Shown here in pieces: positions 33,716-40,499 of a stretch of DNA of 45,736 nt. The DNA lies in the NCBI GenBank assembly GCA_937862865.1, contig CALMFJ010000083.1, forward strand, positions 1 through 45,736, written 5' to 3'. The notes beneath the pieces were generated by a model. It was not told where the DNA came from. It was given only the letters and a program-made list of their open reading frames with translations, and did no database searches. The position numbers and the translations under genes were made by a program. Each line of letters opens with the position of its first letter. Positions within the stretch are counted from its first letter, which is position 1. The stretch comes from an uncultured Pseudomonadota bacterium. Lineage in GTDB: Bacteria; Desulfobacterota; Syntrophorhabdia; Syntrophorhabdales; Syntrophorhabdaceae.

Positions 33716-34033
33716 TTATGCCTCCACTACGATCTTTTCGACAAGAAGTTCCGTATAAGGCTGCCGGTGACCTTTTTTCACCTTGTAGTCTTTCCGTCTC
33801 TTGTATTTGAAGACCGTGATCTTCTTGTCCCTTCCCTGGGCAACGACCTTCCCGTCGATATATGCGCCTGAGACATAGGGGCTCCCGATGAGCGTTGCCT
33901 CTCCCGTGTTGACGGCAAGAACGTTCTCGAGCTTCACCGCGTCGCCTTCGGCACCGGCGAATTTTTCGAGCCTGACCTTCTTCCCTTCTTCGATCTTATA
34001 CTGCTTGCCGCCGTTCTCGATGATCGCGTACAT
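33716..34033 (-). CDS. rplU: Ribosomal protein bL21
   Basis: A 105-residue protein with the family start [17 protein letters not shown] and the C-terminal [22 protein letters not shown]. An AAGGAGTATCATT site precedes the ATG. It is the first gene of the long minus-strand run. Confidence 0.98.
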   Translation of the reverse strand: MYAIIENGGKQYKIEEGKKVRLEKFAGAEGDAVKLENVLAVNTGEATLIGSPYVSGAYIDGKVVAQGRDKKITVFKYKRRKDYKVKKGHRQPYTELLVEKIVVEA

Positions 34034-34073
34034 AATGATACTCCTTGCACTTAGGTTCTGAAAAAAACTACAT

Positions 34074-34103
34074 ATATTATGATAATGACGTTTAAAAAGT
34101 CAA
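34074..34103 (-). promoter_or_regulatory. Sigma-70 promoter of the rplU operon
   Basis: On the minus strand: TTGACT, then either TAATAT at 18 nt or CATAAT at 16 nt. It lies 41 nt upstream of the rplU start and is the only clear promoter found for the 13-gene run down to 21548. Confidence 0.7.
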
Positions 34104-34142
34104 TAGAAACGAGCCAGATACGCCCCTTCGGCCCCAAAAGTA

Positions 34143-34171
34143 TGGACTTTTAAAAGGCTATCCGTTATATT
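34143..34171 (+). promoter_or_regulatory. Possible promoter of tRNA-Pro (and surE)
   Basis: TATATT at 34166-34171 lies 10 nt before the first base of the tRNA, the right distance for a -10. A weak -35 (TGGACT at 34143) stands 17 nt upstream of the overlapping TTATAT. Confidence 0.4.
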
Positions 34172-34181
34172 ACATATCCAT

Positions 34182-34257
34182 CGGGGCGTAGCGCAGCATG
34201 GTTTAGCGCACCTGCTTGGGGTGCAGGAGGCCGCAGGTTCAAATCCCGTCGCCCCGA
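34182..34257 (+). tRNA. tRNA-Pro (anticodon GGG)
   Basis: A cloverleaf is visible: acceptor CGGGGCG/CGCCCCG with discriminator A, D arm GCGC/GCGC, anticodon stem CCTGC/GCAGG with loop TTGGGGT giving anticodon GGG, and T loop TTCAAAT. The C1 base is typical of tRNA-Pro. The T stem GCAGG/CCCGT contains an A-C mismatch where GCGGG would pair fully. CCA is not encoded. surE begins 29 nt downstream. Confidence 0.94.
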
Positions 34258-34285
34258 TATTTTATTTTCCAAGTACAGGTAATTC

Positions 34286-35038
34286 TTGCTTATCCTGCTT
34301 ACCAACGATGACGGCATCCACTCGAAAGGCATCCTGACGCTCGCGAAGCACCTCACACGGAAGCACGACGTCTATGTGGTAGCACCCGAGAGGGAGCGCA
34401 CGTGCGTCGCCCACGCGGTCACGCTCCACAAGCCGCTTCGGTTCCGTGAGGTTGCGGAACGCATGTACGCCTCGAACGGCACCCCGGCCGACTGCGTCCT
34501 TCTCGGCGTGAACGCCATCCTGCCGCGAAGGCCCGACTTCGTCGTGTCCGGCATAAATACCGGGCCGAACATGGGCCAGGACGTGAACTACTCGGGGACC
34601 GTCGCCGCCGCCAAGGAAGGCGCCTTTCTCGATATCCCGTCGATGGCGGTCTCGATTTGCGCACGCGGGAAGTTCCTCTTCGATGACGCCGCCGGGGTCG
34701 CCGCCGGGGTGATCGATGCGTTGTGCGAGGGGGAGGCGCCGGCCGGAACGTTTGCCAACGTCAATATTCCTAACCTTCCGCGCAGCATGCTCAAAGGTTT
34801 TTCCGTGACAAGGCTCGGCAAAAGAATATATAATGATATCGTCCACGAAAGAATCGACCCGCGAGGCGGAAAATATTACTGGATCGGCGGCAATGGTGAT
34901 AACTACGAACGCAGGCGCGGTACTGACTTCTATGCGGTCGAAAAAGGCTTCGTATCCATTACGCCCCTTGGTCTTGATATAACGAACGTACGTTCGATGA
35001 AAATCTACAAAAATCATTTCAGAAGGAGGTCCCCATGA
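34286..35038 (+). CDS. surE: 5'/3'-nucleotidase SurE
   Basis: A 250-residue stationary-phase survival nucleotidase that removes phosphate from nucleoside monophosphates. The metal-binding NDDGI stands at residues 7-11, followed by VAPERERTCVAHAVT and VSGINTGPNMGQDVNYSGTVAAA. The start codon is TTG (MLILLTNDDG), fixed by homology because family members begin two to six residues before NDDG. It lies right after the tRNA and overlaps the FBP aldolase/phosphatase gene by 4 nt. Confidence 0.95.
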   Translation: MLILLTNDDGIHSKGILTLAKHLTRKHDVYVVAPERERTCVAHAVTLHKPLRFREVAERMYASNGTPADCVLLGVNAILPRRPDFVVSGINTGPNMGQDVNYSGTVAAAKEGAFLDIPSMAVSICARGKFLFDDAAGVAAGVIDALCEGEAPAGTFANVNIPNLPRSMLKGFSVTRLGKRIYNDIVHERIDPRGGKYYWIGGNGDNYERRRGTDFYAVEKGFVSITPLGLDITNVRSMKIYKNHFRRRSP

Positions 35039-36135
35039 AGATAACGTTGTCCATCATCAAGGCTGATATCGGAAGTATCGGCGGGCATATCTGCCCCAGC
35101 AAACCGCTTATTGATAGGGTGAAAGAATTTGTCGCATCGGAGAGCAAAGACCTGGTGAGCGACTTCTTCGTAAGCCATACCGGCGACGACATCGCGATAC
35201 TTTTCGCCCATTACAACGGCGAGGGATACGAGAAACTCCACAAGCTTGCCTGGGACGCCTTTATTGCCGGCACACAGGTCGCAAAGAAACAGGGCCTCTA
35301 CGGCGCAGGCCAGGACCTCCTGAAAGATTCCTTTTCCGGCAACGTTAAAGGCATGGGCCCCGCGGTCGCTGAGATGGAATTCGAGGAACGCCCGAACGAG
35401 CCTTTCGTCATGTTCGCGGCGGACAAGACCGATCCCGGCGCATACAACCTGCCCCTTTATCTCATGTTCTGCGACCCCATGTACAACTCGGGGCTCATCC
35501 TCTCCCCGAACATGGCCAGGGGCTTCAAGTTCGCTATAATGGACGTCGCGAACACCGAGGGCGACAAAGTCATCGAGCTCGAGGCGCCCGAGGATTTGTA
35601 TGATATCGCCGCATTGCTTCGCGACAACGAGCGTTATGTCGTCGAGAAGGTTTATTCACGCGAGACGGGTGAGATCGCCGCCTCGTGCTGCACGTCGCGC
35701 CTTCACAACATTGCCGGGAAATACACCGGAAAAGACGACCCCGTCATGCTCGTCAGATGCCAGGGACCTTTCCCGGCGACAGGCGAAGTTCTTGCCCCCT
35801 TCAACATCGGCCACTACGTTGCCGGTTTCATGCGCGGCAGCCACACCGGGCCGCTCATGCCGGTCAAGATGAACTCCAGCGTTTCCTTCTTCGACGGCCC
35901 TCCCGTCGTCGCCGCGATGGGCTTCTGCGTCCACGAAGGCAAGCTCACCGACCCCGCCGACTGCTTCGATCACCCCTACTGGGATTACATCAGGACAAAC
36001 GTCTCCCGCAAAGCGACCGAAATTCGCCAGCAGGGCTTCTCCGGCGCCGCCATGCTCCCGTACAGCGAACTCGAATACGGCGGGATCGTGAAGAAGATGG
36101 AGAAGCTGGAACCGAAGTTTAAAGTGAGAAAATAA
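35035..36135 (+). CDS. fbp: Bifunctional fructose-1,6-bisphosphate aldolase/phosphatase (type V)
   Basis: A 366-residue enzyme that condenses triose phosphates to fructose-1,6-bisphosphate and dephosphorylates it to fructose-6-phosphate, making the pathway one-way toward gluconeogenesis. The start MKITLSIIKADIGSIGGH carries the family's metal-binding Asp and His. Other hallmark blocks are DAFIAGTQVAKKQGLYGAGQDLL, DKTDPGAYNLPLYLMFCDPM and RGSHTGPLMPV. This type is common in archaea and deep-branching or anaerobic autotrophic bacteria. It is translationally coupled to surE and followed by a strong terminator. Confidence 0.95.
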   Translation: MKITLSIIKADIGSIGGHICPSKPLIDRVKEFVASESKDLVSDFFVSHTGDDIAILFAHYNGEGYEKLHKLAWDAFIAGTQVAKKQGLYGAGQDLLKDSFSGNVKGMGPAVAEMEFEERPNEPFVMFAADKTDPGAYNLPLYLMFCDPMYNSGLILSPNMARGFKFAIMDVANTEGDKVIELEAPEDLYDIAALLRDNERYVVEKVYSRETGEIAASCCTSRLHNIAGKYTGKDDPVMLVRCQGPFPATGEVLAPFNIGHYVAGFMRGSHTGPLMPVKMNSSVSFFDGPPVVAAMGFCVHEGKLTDPADCFDHPYWDYIRTNVSRKATEIRQQGFSGAAMLPYSELEYGGIVKKMEKLEPKFKVRK

Positions 36136-36136
36136 A

Positions 36137-36291
36137 GAACGTTCTACGTTCCGGGTTCTGCGTTCTACGTTAGAATCTGTGGCAAAATTTGTACTTTATT
36201 GAAGGCCATGTTAAGTTATTGCCTGACTTGACATGGCCTTTTTTTTGGCTTTATGAGGTCCTTAACGTAGAACGTGGAACGCAGAACGTCG
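36137..36291. repeat. Dispersed inverted repeat, family B copy 2
   Basis: Left arm GAACGTTCTACGTTCCGGG at 36137 and right arm CTTAACGTAGAACGTGGAAC at 36261-36291 are imperfect reverse complements built from the same CGTTCTRCGTT units as at 21366. The centre holds a complete Rho-independent terminator. The right arm ends 2 nt before the truncated miaB start. Confidence 0.75.
36202..36246 (+). terminator. Rho-independent terminator after fbp
   Basis: AAGGCCATGTTAAGT pairs with ACTTGACATGGCCTT (15-bp stem, one G-T wobble, 9-nt loop) and is followed by eight T residues. It ends the surE-fbp transcript and lies inside the family B inverted repeat. Confidence 0.9.
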
Positions 36292-36293
36292 TT

Positions 36294-36455
36294 ATGAAAT
36301 TCCTGATCGAGAACTTTGGCTGTCAGATGAATGACCTCAACCTCTCTCGTCATCCCGGCGGAAGCCGGGATCCAGGGTCTTTCTTTTGGCCCTGTCGGAA
36401 AATGGAGACCGAAAATAGGAACCAGACTTTAGATCCCGGGTCAGGCCCGGGATGA
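36294..36455 (+). pseudogene. Duplicated, truncated 5' end of miaB
   Basis: ATG 36294 opens MKFLIENFGCQMND, the same start as intact miaB (MRFLIENFGCQMND at 36534). A 33-nt block (TGATCGAGAACTTTGG onward) is identical at 36304-36336 and 36544-36576, exactly 240 nt apart. After ND the copy runs into a family A repeat and stops at 36455. The first ten bases of the two copies differ at five positions. Confidence 0.88.
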
Positions 36456-36457
36456 CG
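36348..36457. repeat. Dispersed inverted repeat, family A copy 3
   Basis: Starts CGTCATCCCGGCGGAAGCCG and ends GTCAGGCCCGGGATGACG, with the same outer ends as the copies at 2321 and 3211. It lies directly after the truncated miaB start and is followed by a separate hairpin, ATCCC-TGAA-TGTCTTT/AAAGACA-CCG-GGGAT, at 36469-36501. Confidence 0.8.
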
Positions 36458-36533
36458 ATGAGGGGGATATCCCTGAATGTCTTTCAAAAGACACCGGGGA
36501 TACAAACTATGAAATTGCAGGGGCAATAGCGGT

Positions 36534-37868
36534 ATGCGCTTTTTGATCGAGAACTTTGGCTGTCAGATGAATGACCATGATATGGAGAAGATGGGGTCCG
36601 TCCTCATCGACCACGGGCATTCATTTGCGGCGGGCATCGACGATGCCGATATCGTCATCGTGAACACGTGCTGCATCCGCGAGAAGGCGGAGCAGAAATT
36701 TTACAGCCTCATGGGGAGGCTCCAGCATGTCCGCAGAAAGACGGGGCTTATCCTGGGGGTAACCGGATGCATCGCCGAGCAGGAGAAGGAAAACATCTTC
36801 GAGCGCCTGCCGTTCATAGATTTCTCACTCGGGCCGTCGAACATCCACAAGGTCGCCGAGGCGGTCGACAACGCGAAGGGAAACCTGCGGACCGGGGGCT
36901 TCGGCGACAACGCCTGCTCGCCGTCCCTTTTCATCAGGCCCCATAATACGCGGCAGGGCGTCAAGGGGTTCGTGACCATTATGAAGGGCTGCAATAATTT
37001 CTGCAGCTACTGCGTGGTGCCGTATGTCAGGGGCCGCGAAGAATCGAGGCCGGGCGCCGACGTACTGGCCGAGGTCAGAGAAATGGCCGGCCGGGGCATT
37101 GTCGAGGTCACGCTTCTCGGGCAGAATGTCAACTCCTACAATAACGGCGGCGGCGACCTCTCCTTCCCCGAGCTCCTTAAGGAGATCGACGCGATACCGG
37201 GGATCGAGCGGGTCCGTTTCGTGACGTCGCACCCCAAGGACATTTCCCGTGAGCTGATCCAATGCTTCGGAACCTTAGGGACCCTGTGCGAGTCTATCCA
37301 CCTGCCCTTTCAGTCGGGTTCGGACCGGATACTCAAGCGGATGAACAGGGGGTATACCGCGGCCGGGTATCTTGAAAAGGTCGATGCCCTGAAAGAACAG
37401 TGCCCCGGCATATCGCTCACCGCCGACTGCATCGTCGGCTTCCCGGGGGAGACGGATGAGGATTTCGAACAGACGATGCTGCTTATGGAGCGCGTGCAAT
37501 TTGACGGCATATTCTCCTTTATCTATTCCGCCCGGAAATTTACGGCCGCAGCAAAGCTGACCGGCCCTGTCCCGCCCCCGGTCGCGCACGAGAGGCTCGC
37601 CCGTTTTCAGGGGCGCCAGAGGGAGATAACCCTGGGATCCAACAAGAACATGGAAGGGAAAAAGGTGGAAGTGCTCGTCGAGGGGCCAAGCAAAAACTCT
37701 CCCGACGAACTCTCGGGAAGGACGCGGGCCGGGAAGATAGTCAATTTTAAGGGTGACCCGGACATGGTTTACAAATTAGTGGAAGTGGATATAATAAAAG
37801 GGTATGCTAATTCATTGCGGGGCAGGTGCGAAAGTGCCCCCGGAGGTAAGCAATGCTCAAGGAGATGA
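36534..37868 (+). CDS. miaB: tRNA-2-methylthio-N6-dimethylallyladenosine synthase MiaB
   Basis: A 444-residue radical SAM methylthiotransferase acting on A37 of tRNAs that read UNN codons. The N-terminal domain binds one Fe-S cluster through Cys in GCQMND, NTCCIREKAEQK and TGCIAEQE. The radical SAM motif is CNNFCSYC near residue 150, and a TRAM domain lies at about 365-432. The ribosome binding site (AGGGGC) is modest. A truncated second copy of the gene's start lies 240 nt upstream. The C-terminus overlaps the next gene by 16 nt. Confidence 0.96.
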   Translation: MRFLIENFGCQMNDHDMEKMGSVLIDHGHSFAAGIDDADIVIVNTCCIREKAEQKFYSLMGRLQHVRRKTGLILGVTGCIAEQEKENIFERLPFIDFSLGPSNIHKVAEAVDNAKGNLRTGGFGDNACSPSLFIRPHNTRQGVKGFVTIMKGCNNFCSYCVVPYVRGREESRPGADVLAEVREMAGRGIVEVTLLGQNVNSYNNGGGDLSFPELLKEIDAIPGIERVRFVTSHPKDISRELIQCFGTLGTLCESIHLPFQSGSDRILKRMNRGYTAAGYLEKVDALKEQCPGISLTADCIVGFPGETDEDFEQTMLLMERVQFDGIFSFIYSARKFTAAAKLTGPVPPPVAHERLARFQGRQREITLGSNKNMEGKKVEVLVEGPSKNSPDELSGRTRAGKIVNFKGDPDMVYKLVEVDIIKGYANSLRGRCESAPGGKQCSRR

Positions 37869-38353
37869 AGGTGGCCGGGATCACGGTTGACCCGTTCACG
37901 AATACGCCGATCGTCCTTTTGAAAGATGTGGAGGAAAAGGACGTCCTGCCGATATGGATCGGCCTTCTCGAGGCATCGAGCATCGCAACGGCCCTTGAAA
38001 ATATCGACACCCCCCGGCCCATGACACACGACCTGATAAAGAACATCCTCGACAGTCTGGGTGTGAAGGTCCTCAAGATCGAGGTCAACGACCTCAAGGA
38101 CAACACGTATTACGCGCTCATCCACATTGATGTCAATAAAGAGCGGATGGTCATCGATGCGCGCCCGAGCGACGCCATCGCGATCGCGCTGCGCACGAAT
38201 GCGCCCATCTTCGTCGAAGAAAGCGTCATCCAGCGCTCTGCCAAGGTTGACCTCACGACCGAAAAAGAGGATAAAGTAGTTTCGGAGAGCAGTGATTGGG
38301 AGGACATCCTGGAGAACCTCTCCCAGGATGACTTCGGCAAGTATAAAATGTAG
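37853..38353 (+). CDS. Bifunctional nuclease (DUF151) family protein
   Basis: A 166-residue protein of the BFN/DUF151 family. Typical blocks are LPIWIGLLEASSIATALE and IDARPSDAIAIALRTNAPIFVEE. Plant and mycobacterial relatives have reported nuclease activity, but bacterial roles are unclear. An acidic tail of about 25 residues follows the domain. A GGAGG-type site (CCGGAGGTAAGCA) lies within the end of miaB. MiaB and DUF151 genes are often neighbours. Confidence 0.92.
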   Translation: MLKEMKVAGITVDPFTNTPIVLLKDVEEKDVLPIWIGLLEASSIATALENIDTPRPMTHDLIKNILDSLGVKVLKIEVNDLKDNTYYALIHIDVNKERMVIDARPSDAIAIALRTNAPIFVEESVIQRSAKVDLTTEKEDKVVSESSDWEDILENLSQDDFGKYKM

Positions 38354-38356
38354 ATT

Positions 38357-39007
38357 ATGATCGACCTGCACACGCATACCCTGTTAAGCGACGGCGAGCT
38401 TCTGCCCATGGAGCTTGCCCGCCGGGCAAAGGTAAAAGGCTACACGATCCTTGGTATTTCAGACCATGTCGACATGACAACCATTGAAAACGTCGCGGCA
38501 TCGATCCTCAAGATACAAAAATACGCCGAACTGCACGAAGGCATCACCGTCATACCGGGCTGCGAGCTCACGCACTGCCCCGCGAGGCAGATCGGCGAGC
38601 TTACGGCGCTTGCCCGCAAGCTCGGTTTCGCATACGTTGTCGTCCACGGGGAGACCATAGCCGAACCCGTCGAAAAGGGAACGAACGCCGCCGCGATAGA
38701 GGCCGGCGTCGACATCCTCGCGCACCCGGGCCTTATTACAGAAAAAGAGGTTGAAGATGCGCGGAACAGGGGCATCCTCCTCGAGATAAGCGCCCGTAAA
38801 GGACATTCGCTGACAAACGGGCACGTTGCGCGCGTTGCCCGGTCGCTCGGCGCGAGACTGGTCCTTAATACGGATTCGCACAGCCCTTCGGACCTGATAA
38901 CCGACGAAGAAGGCATGCGTATCGTGCAAGGGGCCGGCCTTACTGTCGGCGACTTCGCGGAAATGCAGAAAAACGCCCGGGCGCTCGTGCGGAAGATAAC
39001 GGGCTGA
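38357..39007 (+). CDS. PHP-domain histidinol-phosphatase-like protein
   Basis: A 216-residue PHP phosphoesterase. Metal-binding residues are visible in MIDLHTHTLLSDGE, ISDHVD, PGCELTH, VVHGE, DILAHPG and NTDSHSPSD. The family is annotated as histidinol phosphate phosphatase domain protein. The location 5 nt before hisC, whose product is histidinol phosphate, fits a role in dephosphorylating that compound, although other phosphate substrates are possible. It starts 3 nt after the DUF151 gene. Confidence 0.88.
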   Translation: MIDLHTHTLLSDGELLPMELARRAKVKGYTILGISDHVDMTTIENVAASILKIQKYAELHEGITVIPGCELTHCPARQIGELTALARKLGFAYVVVHGETIAEPVEKGTNAAAIEAGVDILAHPGLITEKEVEDARNRGILLEISARKGHSLTNGHVARVARSLGARLVLNTDSHSPSDLITDEEGMRIVQGAGLTVGDFAEMQKNARALVRKITG

Positions 39008-39012
39008 CCCCT

Positions 39013-40077
39013 ATGAAGCTCTCCATCAGCGACAGCATAAAGAACATCCCGTACTATCCCAAGGCCCTCATGTACGGCCACGAGGAAGGATGGGTGCGCC
39101 TTTCCTCGAACGAGAACCCCTACCCGCCGTCGGAAGCGGTCCTTGAAACCATTCTGGATGCGCTTTCCGCAGTCAACCGTTATCCCGGCGGGGAGAAGGA
39201 ACTGAAGGACGATCTTGCGGCGCATTACGGGCTTGCCGGTGACAATTTCGTTATCGGCAACGGGTCGAACGAACTGATCGAGATGTCGCTGCGGGCCATG
39301 AAACACGACAGCCGGGACGGTATCATCGTCACTGAATCCTCATTCGCCTTTTACGAGATCGCCGCGAAGATCTACGGGTACACGGTAAAGAAGGTCCCCC
39401 TGAAAAACCTGACCACGGACCTCGGAGCGATCGCCCGTGCCATCGATGACCGGACGAGGATCGTCTTTCTCAACAACCCGCTCAACCCGACGGGGACCAT
39501 GTATGAGGACAGGGAATTTGATGATTTTATCCGGTCCGTTCCCCCGGATGTCCTTGTCGTCGTCGACGAAGCGTACGCGGAGTTTGCACAAAACCCTCAG
39601 TTCCCCGGGACCCTGACATATATAAAGGACTATCCTGTCCTCATCTTCAGGACTTTTTCCAAGGCCTACGGCCTCGCCGGCCTGAGGGTGGGCTACTCAA
39701 TCGGGGATGCGGACCTCGTTTCCTTCCTCGAGCGGACAAAACAGCCCTTCAGCATCAACCTCATCGCCTGCCTCGCCGCGCGGGCGGCTTTGAAGGACGA
39801 AGCCCGGCTTAAAAAGGTCCTCGATAACAGCGCTCAGGCGCGAAGTTTTTATTACGCCGAGCTTAAAGCCATGGGCCTCGAATACGTGCCTTCCGAGGCG
39901 AACTTTGTCCTCATCCGCATAGGTGACGGGGCGGAAGAGATCACCCGCAGGCTTTTCGAAAGGAAGGTCCTTGTCCGTTTCATGGGGTCCTACGGGTTTC
40001 CCGACTGCATCCGCATATCGTTCGGCACGCCGGCCGAAAACAGAAAATGTATTGAAGAGTTGAAAAAACTGACGTGA
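39013..40077 (+). CDS. hisC: Histidinol-phosphate aminotransferase
   Basis: A 354-residue fold-type I PLP enzyme that converts imidazole-acetol phosphate to histidinol phosphate. It shows LSSNENPYPPS, VFLNNPLNPTG, the PLP lysine in FRTFSKAYGLAGLRVGY and the C-terminal RISFGTPAEN. It follows the PHP phosphatase by 5 nt, giving two consecutive steps of histidine synthesis. Related aromatic aminotransferases share these motifs, but HisC is the best fit. Confidence 0.95.
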   Translation: MKLSISDSIKNIPYYPKALMYGHEEGWVRLSSNENPYPPSEAVLETILDALSAVNRYPGGEKELKDDLAAHYGLAGDNFVIGNGSNELIEMSLRAMKHDSRDGIIVTESSFAFYEIAAKIYGYTVKKVPLKNLTTDLGAIARAIDDRTRIVFLNNPLNPTGTMYEDREFDDFIRSVPPDVLVVVDEAYAEFAQNPQFPGTLTYIKDYPVLIFRTFSKAYGLAGLRVGYSIGDADLVSFLERTKQPFSINLIACLAARAALKDEARLKKVLDNSAQARSFYYAELKAMGLEYVPSEANFVLIRIGDGAEEITRRLFERKVLVRFMGSYGFPDCIRISFGTPAENRKCIEELKKLT

Positions 40078-40090
40078 CGGGGCCCGTCCC

Positions 40091-40117
40091 GGCAGGCCCC
40101 TGCCTGTTTCTTCTTTT
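40091..40117 (+). terminator. Possible terminator after hisC
   Basis: GGCAG-GCCC-CTGCC is followed by TGTTTCTTCTTTT, 13 nt after the hisC stop. The stem is short and the T-tract is interrupted. Confidence 0.4.
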
Positions 40118-40265
40118 GGATTTTTCAGAACATTATTTTTATCCGAACCTCCGTCCTTATGCAACAGGAAATCGGTCAAAGACCCTGCATGTAAGTTTTG
40201 CGGGAACTTTTTCGACGCATGCCGCGTCATACACATTACGACGCACAGATACGGCGGAGGAAAGG

Positions 40266-40487
40266 ATGAAACTGAAAAGTTTAATGATCGTGCTGCTGTT
40301 CGTGATACTCACCGGATGCGCGGTCGCCCCGGTGGACCGGTACTATGCATCGGAGCCGTACTATGCGGCGCCGTGTTGTCCTCCTCCTCCCTGCTGCAGG
40401 CCTGTGTATGGTCATGGAGGATCTTACGGCTACTACGGAGGCGGACACGGCGGTCACCGCGGGCCCGGCCCCCGGCACCACAGGTAA
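40266..40487 (+). CDS. Small Gly/Tyr/His-rich lipoprotein
   Basis: A 73-residue lipoprotein. The signal MKLKSLMIVLLFVILTGC ends in a lipobox LTGC. The mature part is very low in complexity, with paired cysteines in a proline context (APCCPPPPCCRP) and a C-terminal run rich in Gly, His and Tyr (YGYYGGGHGGHRGPGPRHHR). The His and Cys content suggests metal binding, which is inference. The start is at 40266, preceded by GGAGGAAAGG, and not at the ORF-track start of 40074. It is convergent with the GspE-like gene. Confidence 0.8.
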   Translation: MKLKSLMIVLLFVILTGCAVAPVDRYYASEPYYAAPCCPPPPCCRPVYGHGGSYGYYGGGHGGHRGPGPRHHR

Positions 40488-40499
40488 GCCATGTACCGT

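Noticed and set aside
36189-36455. 88-aa ORF as a separate gene
   Set aside because: It runs through the fbp terminator, a truncated miaB start and a dispersed repeat, with no ribosome binding site at its start.
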